From Limnohabitans sp. Rim8 (lineage in GTDB: Bacteria; Pseudomonadota; Gammaproteobacteria; Burkholderiales; Burkholderiaceae_C): DNA of 6,895 nt. The stretch covers positions 1 through 6,895 of the forward strand of contig CAMDXR010000175.1 of the NCBI GenBank assembly GCA_945877725.1, in the 5' to 3' direction. Positions 6,268-6,895 of this stretch are shown here, piece by piece. Position 1 is the stretch's first letter, and every line of letters begins with the position of its first letter. Both the position numbers and the translations under genes were made by a program. A model generated the notes under the pieces. That model saw only the letters and a program-made list of their open reading frames with translations. It was not told where the DNA came from and searched no databases.

Positions 6268-6297
6268 AAAAAATGGATGCCCGATCAGGTCGGGCAT
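6267..6297 (-). terminator. Probable pmbA terminator (formed by a REP-like unit)
   Basis: Read on the minus strand, ATGCCCGA-CCTGA-TCGGGCAT makes a perfect 8-bp GC-rich hairpin, followed after CCA by seven T (plus-strand A run 6267-6273). It lies 46 bases beyond the pmbA stop codon and has the form of a rho-independent terminator for that gene. The 3-base gap before the T tract may lessen its strength. Confidence 0.6.
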
Positions 6298-6343
6298 GAC
6301 GGGCAGAGATGGGTGCCGGATCAGGTTGGGGCGGATCGGGAGA
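6274..6343 (+). repeat. Two tandem REP-like units, plus orientation
   Basis: Unit 1 (6274-6307) holds the perfect stem ATGCCCGA/TCGGGCAT around TCAGG. Unit 2 (6310-6343) matches it at 25 of 34 positions, keeping GGATCAGGT, but its stem is degraded. Unit 2 ends at the base before the pmbA stop codon. The spacing of unit starts is 36 bases. This family resembles the short GC-rich palindromes scattered between genes in many Betaproteobacteria; the statement on family is from memory. Confidence 0.65.
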
Positions 6344-6895
6344 TCAGCTACCGGCTACTTTCATGCGGTTGACCAAAATCGAACCTGTGGATTTGGCACC
6401 CATGTTGTAGGCATCCGCGCCTACGGCCTCTATGCCCATGAGCATGTCCTTCAGGTTTCCGGCGATCGTGATCTCGTGTACGGGGTAAGCAATCTGGCCG
6501 TTTTCTACCCAAAAACCACTGGCTCCACGGGAATAATCGCCGGTCACGTAGTTCACACCTTGGCCCATGAGCTCAATCACAAACAGTCCTGTGCCGAGTT
6601 TTTGCAACATGGCCTCCAGGTCGTCGCCCGCTTGGGTCAAGCGCGAGGTCAGGGTCAGGTTGTGCGATCCCCCGGCATTGCCCGTGGTCTTCATGCCCAG
6701 TTTGCGCGCCGAGTAGCTGCTCAGGAAATACCCCTCGACACGCCCAGCTTTGACCACTTTACGGCGCACCGATCGCACGCCTTCGTCGTCAAACGGTGAG
6801 CTGCCTTTACCGCGCAAGATAAAAGGATCCTCTTCAATATCGATGTGCTTGGGGAAAACCTTTTTGCCCAACGAATCGAGCAAAAAGCTGCTTTT
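6344..6895 (-). CDS. pmbA: Metalloprotease-family protein PmbA/TldE, C-terminal part
   Basis: The minus-strand frame is open to the right edge (last codon at 6893-6895), so about 183 C-terminal residues are visible of a protein usually near 450; the TTG at 6881-6883 is an internal leucine and not a start. The segments SSFLLDSLGKKV, VEGYFLSSYSARKLGMKTTG, NAGGSHNLTL, GQGVNYVTGDYSRGASGFWVEN and the ending AYPVHEITIAGNLKDMLMGI with TGSILVNRM are characteristic of PmbA (TldE). With its partner TldD it forms a heteromeric protease that cleaves unfolded peptides, known for microcin B17 maturation and CcdA degradation in E. coli; the metal site is in TldD and not in TldE. TldD is not in the window. 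The gene converges on yqeY, with the palindromic repeat patch between them. Confidence 0.93.
   Translation of the reverse strand, partial: KSSFLLDSLGKKVFPKHIDIEEDPFILRGKGSSPFDDEGVRSVRRKVVKAGRVEGYFLSSYSARKLGMKTTGNAGGSHNLTLTSRLTQAGDDLEAMLQKLGTGLFVIELMGQGVNYVTGDYSRGASGFWVENGQIAYPVHEITIAGNLKDMLMGIEAVGADAYNMGAKSTGSILVNRMKVAGS

Noticed and set aside
6133..6343. A CRISPR array
   Set aside because: The units are degenerate, tandem without unique spacers of constant length, change orientation, and no cas gene is nearby.
6248..6799. A 183-codon plus-strand open frame over the repeat array and pmbA
   Set aside because: It begins within palindromic repeats and then reads antisense to the clearly conserved pmbA frame.

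Overview
The window looks like an ordinary chromosomal segment of a betaproteobacterium, most likely order Burkholderiales and near Comamonadaceae. The basis is recall of family resemblance in the proteins (a YbiB homologue fused translationally to a short CobA, the bS21 sequence, and the rpsU-yqeY order) plus the moderately high G+C content. No database search was possible.

Layout. Positions 1-1390 hold the 3' end of a ybiB-like gene that overlaps by 4 bases (ATGA) with cobA, the uroporphyrinogen-III methyltransferase gene. A 169-base gap follows with a perfect 7-1-7 palindrome and a possible minus-strand gene remnant. Next is a complete HI0933/YhiN-type flavoprotein gene (+). It converges on, and overlaps by 11 bases, a large minus-strand gene for a PlpD-like type Vd secreted patatin phospholipase. 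Divergent from that gene is rpsU (+), with a near-consensus -10 box and a leader of about 120 bases carrying two perfect inverted repeats. A GC-rich intrinsic terminator hairpin separates rpsU from yqeY (+). The last region (6129-6343) is a gene-free patch of related palindromic repeats. It is followed by the 3' part of pmbA/tldE on the minus strand, which runs off the window.

How the genes fit together. ybiB-cobA is one translationally coupled unit; CobA makes precorrin-2 for siroheme or cobalamin. rpsU-yqeY is the start of the macromolecular synthesis operon known in relatives (rpsU-yqeY-dnaG-rpoD), but here pmbA in the opposite orientation follows instead of dnaG. The patatin and flavoprotein genes show no functional link to their neighbours.

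I see no convincing new multi-gene system. The points most worth a second look are non-coding: the REP-like array at 6133-6343 with compensatory stem changes, one unit of which also has the form of a pmbA terminator; the structured rpsU leader; and the operator-like palindrome at 1451-1465.
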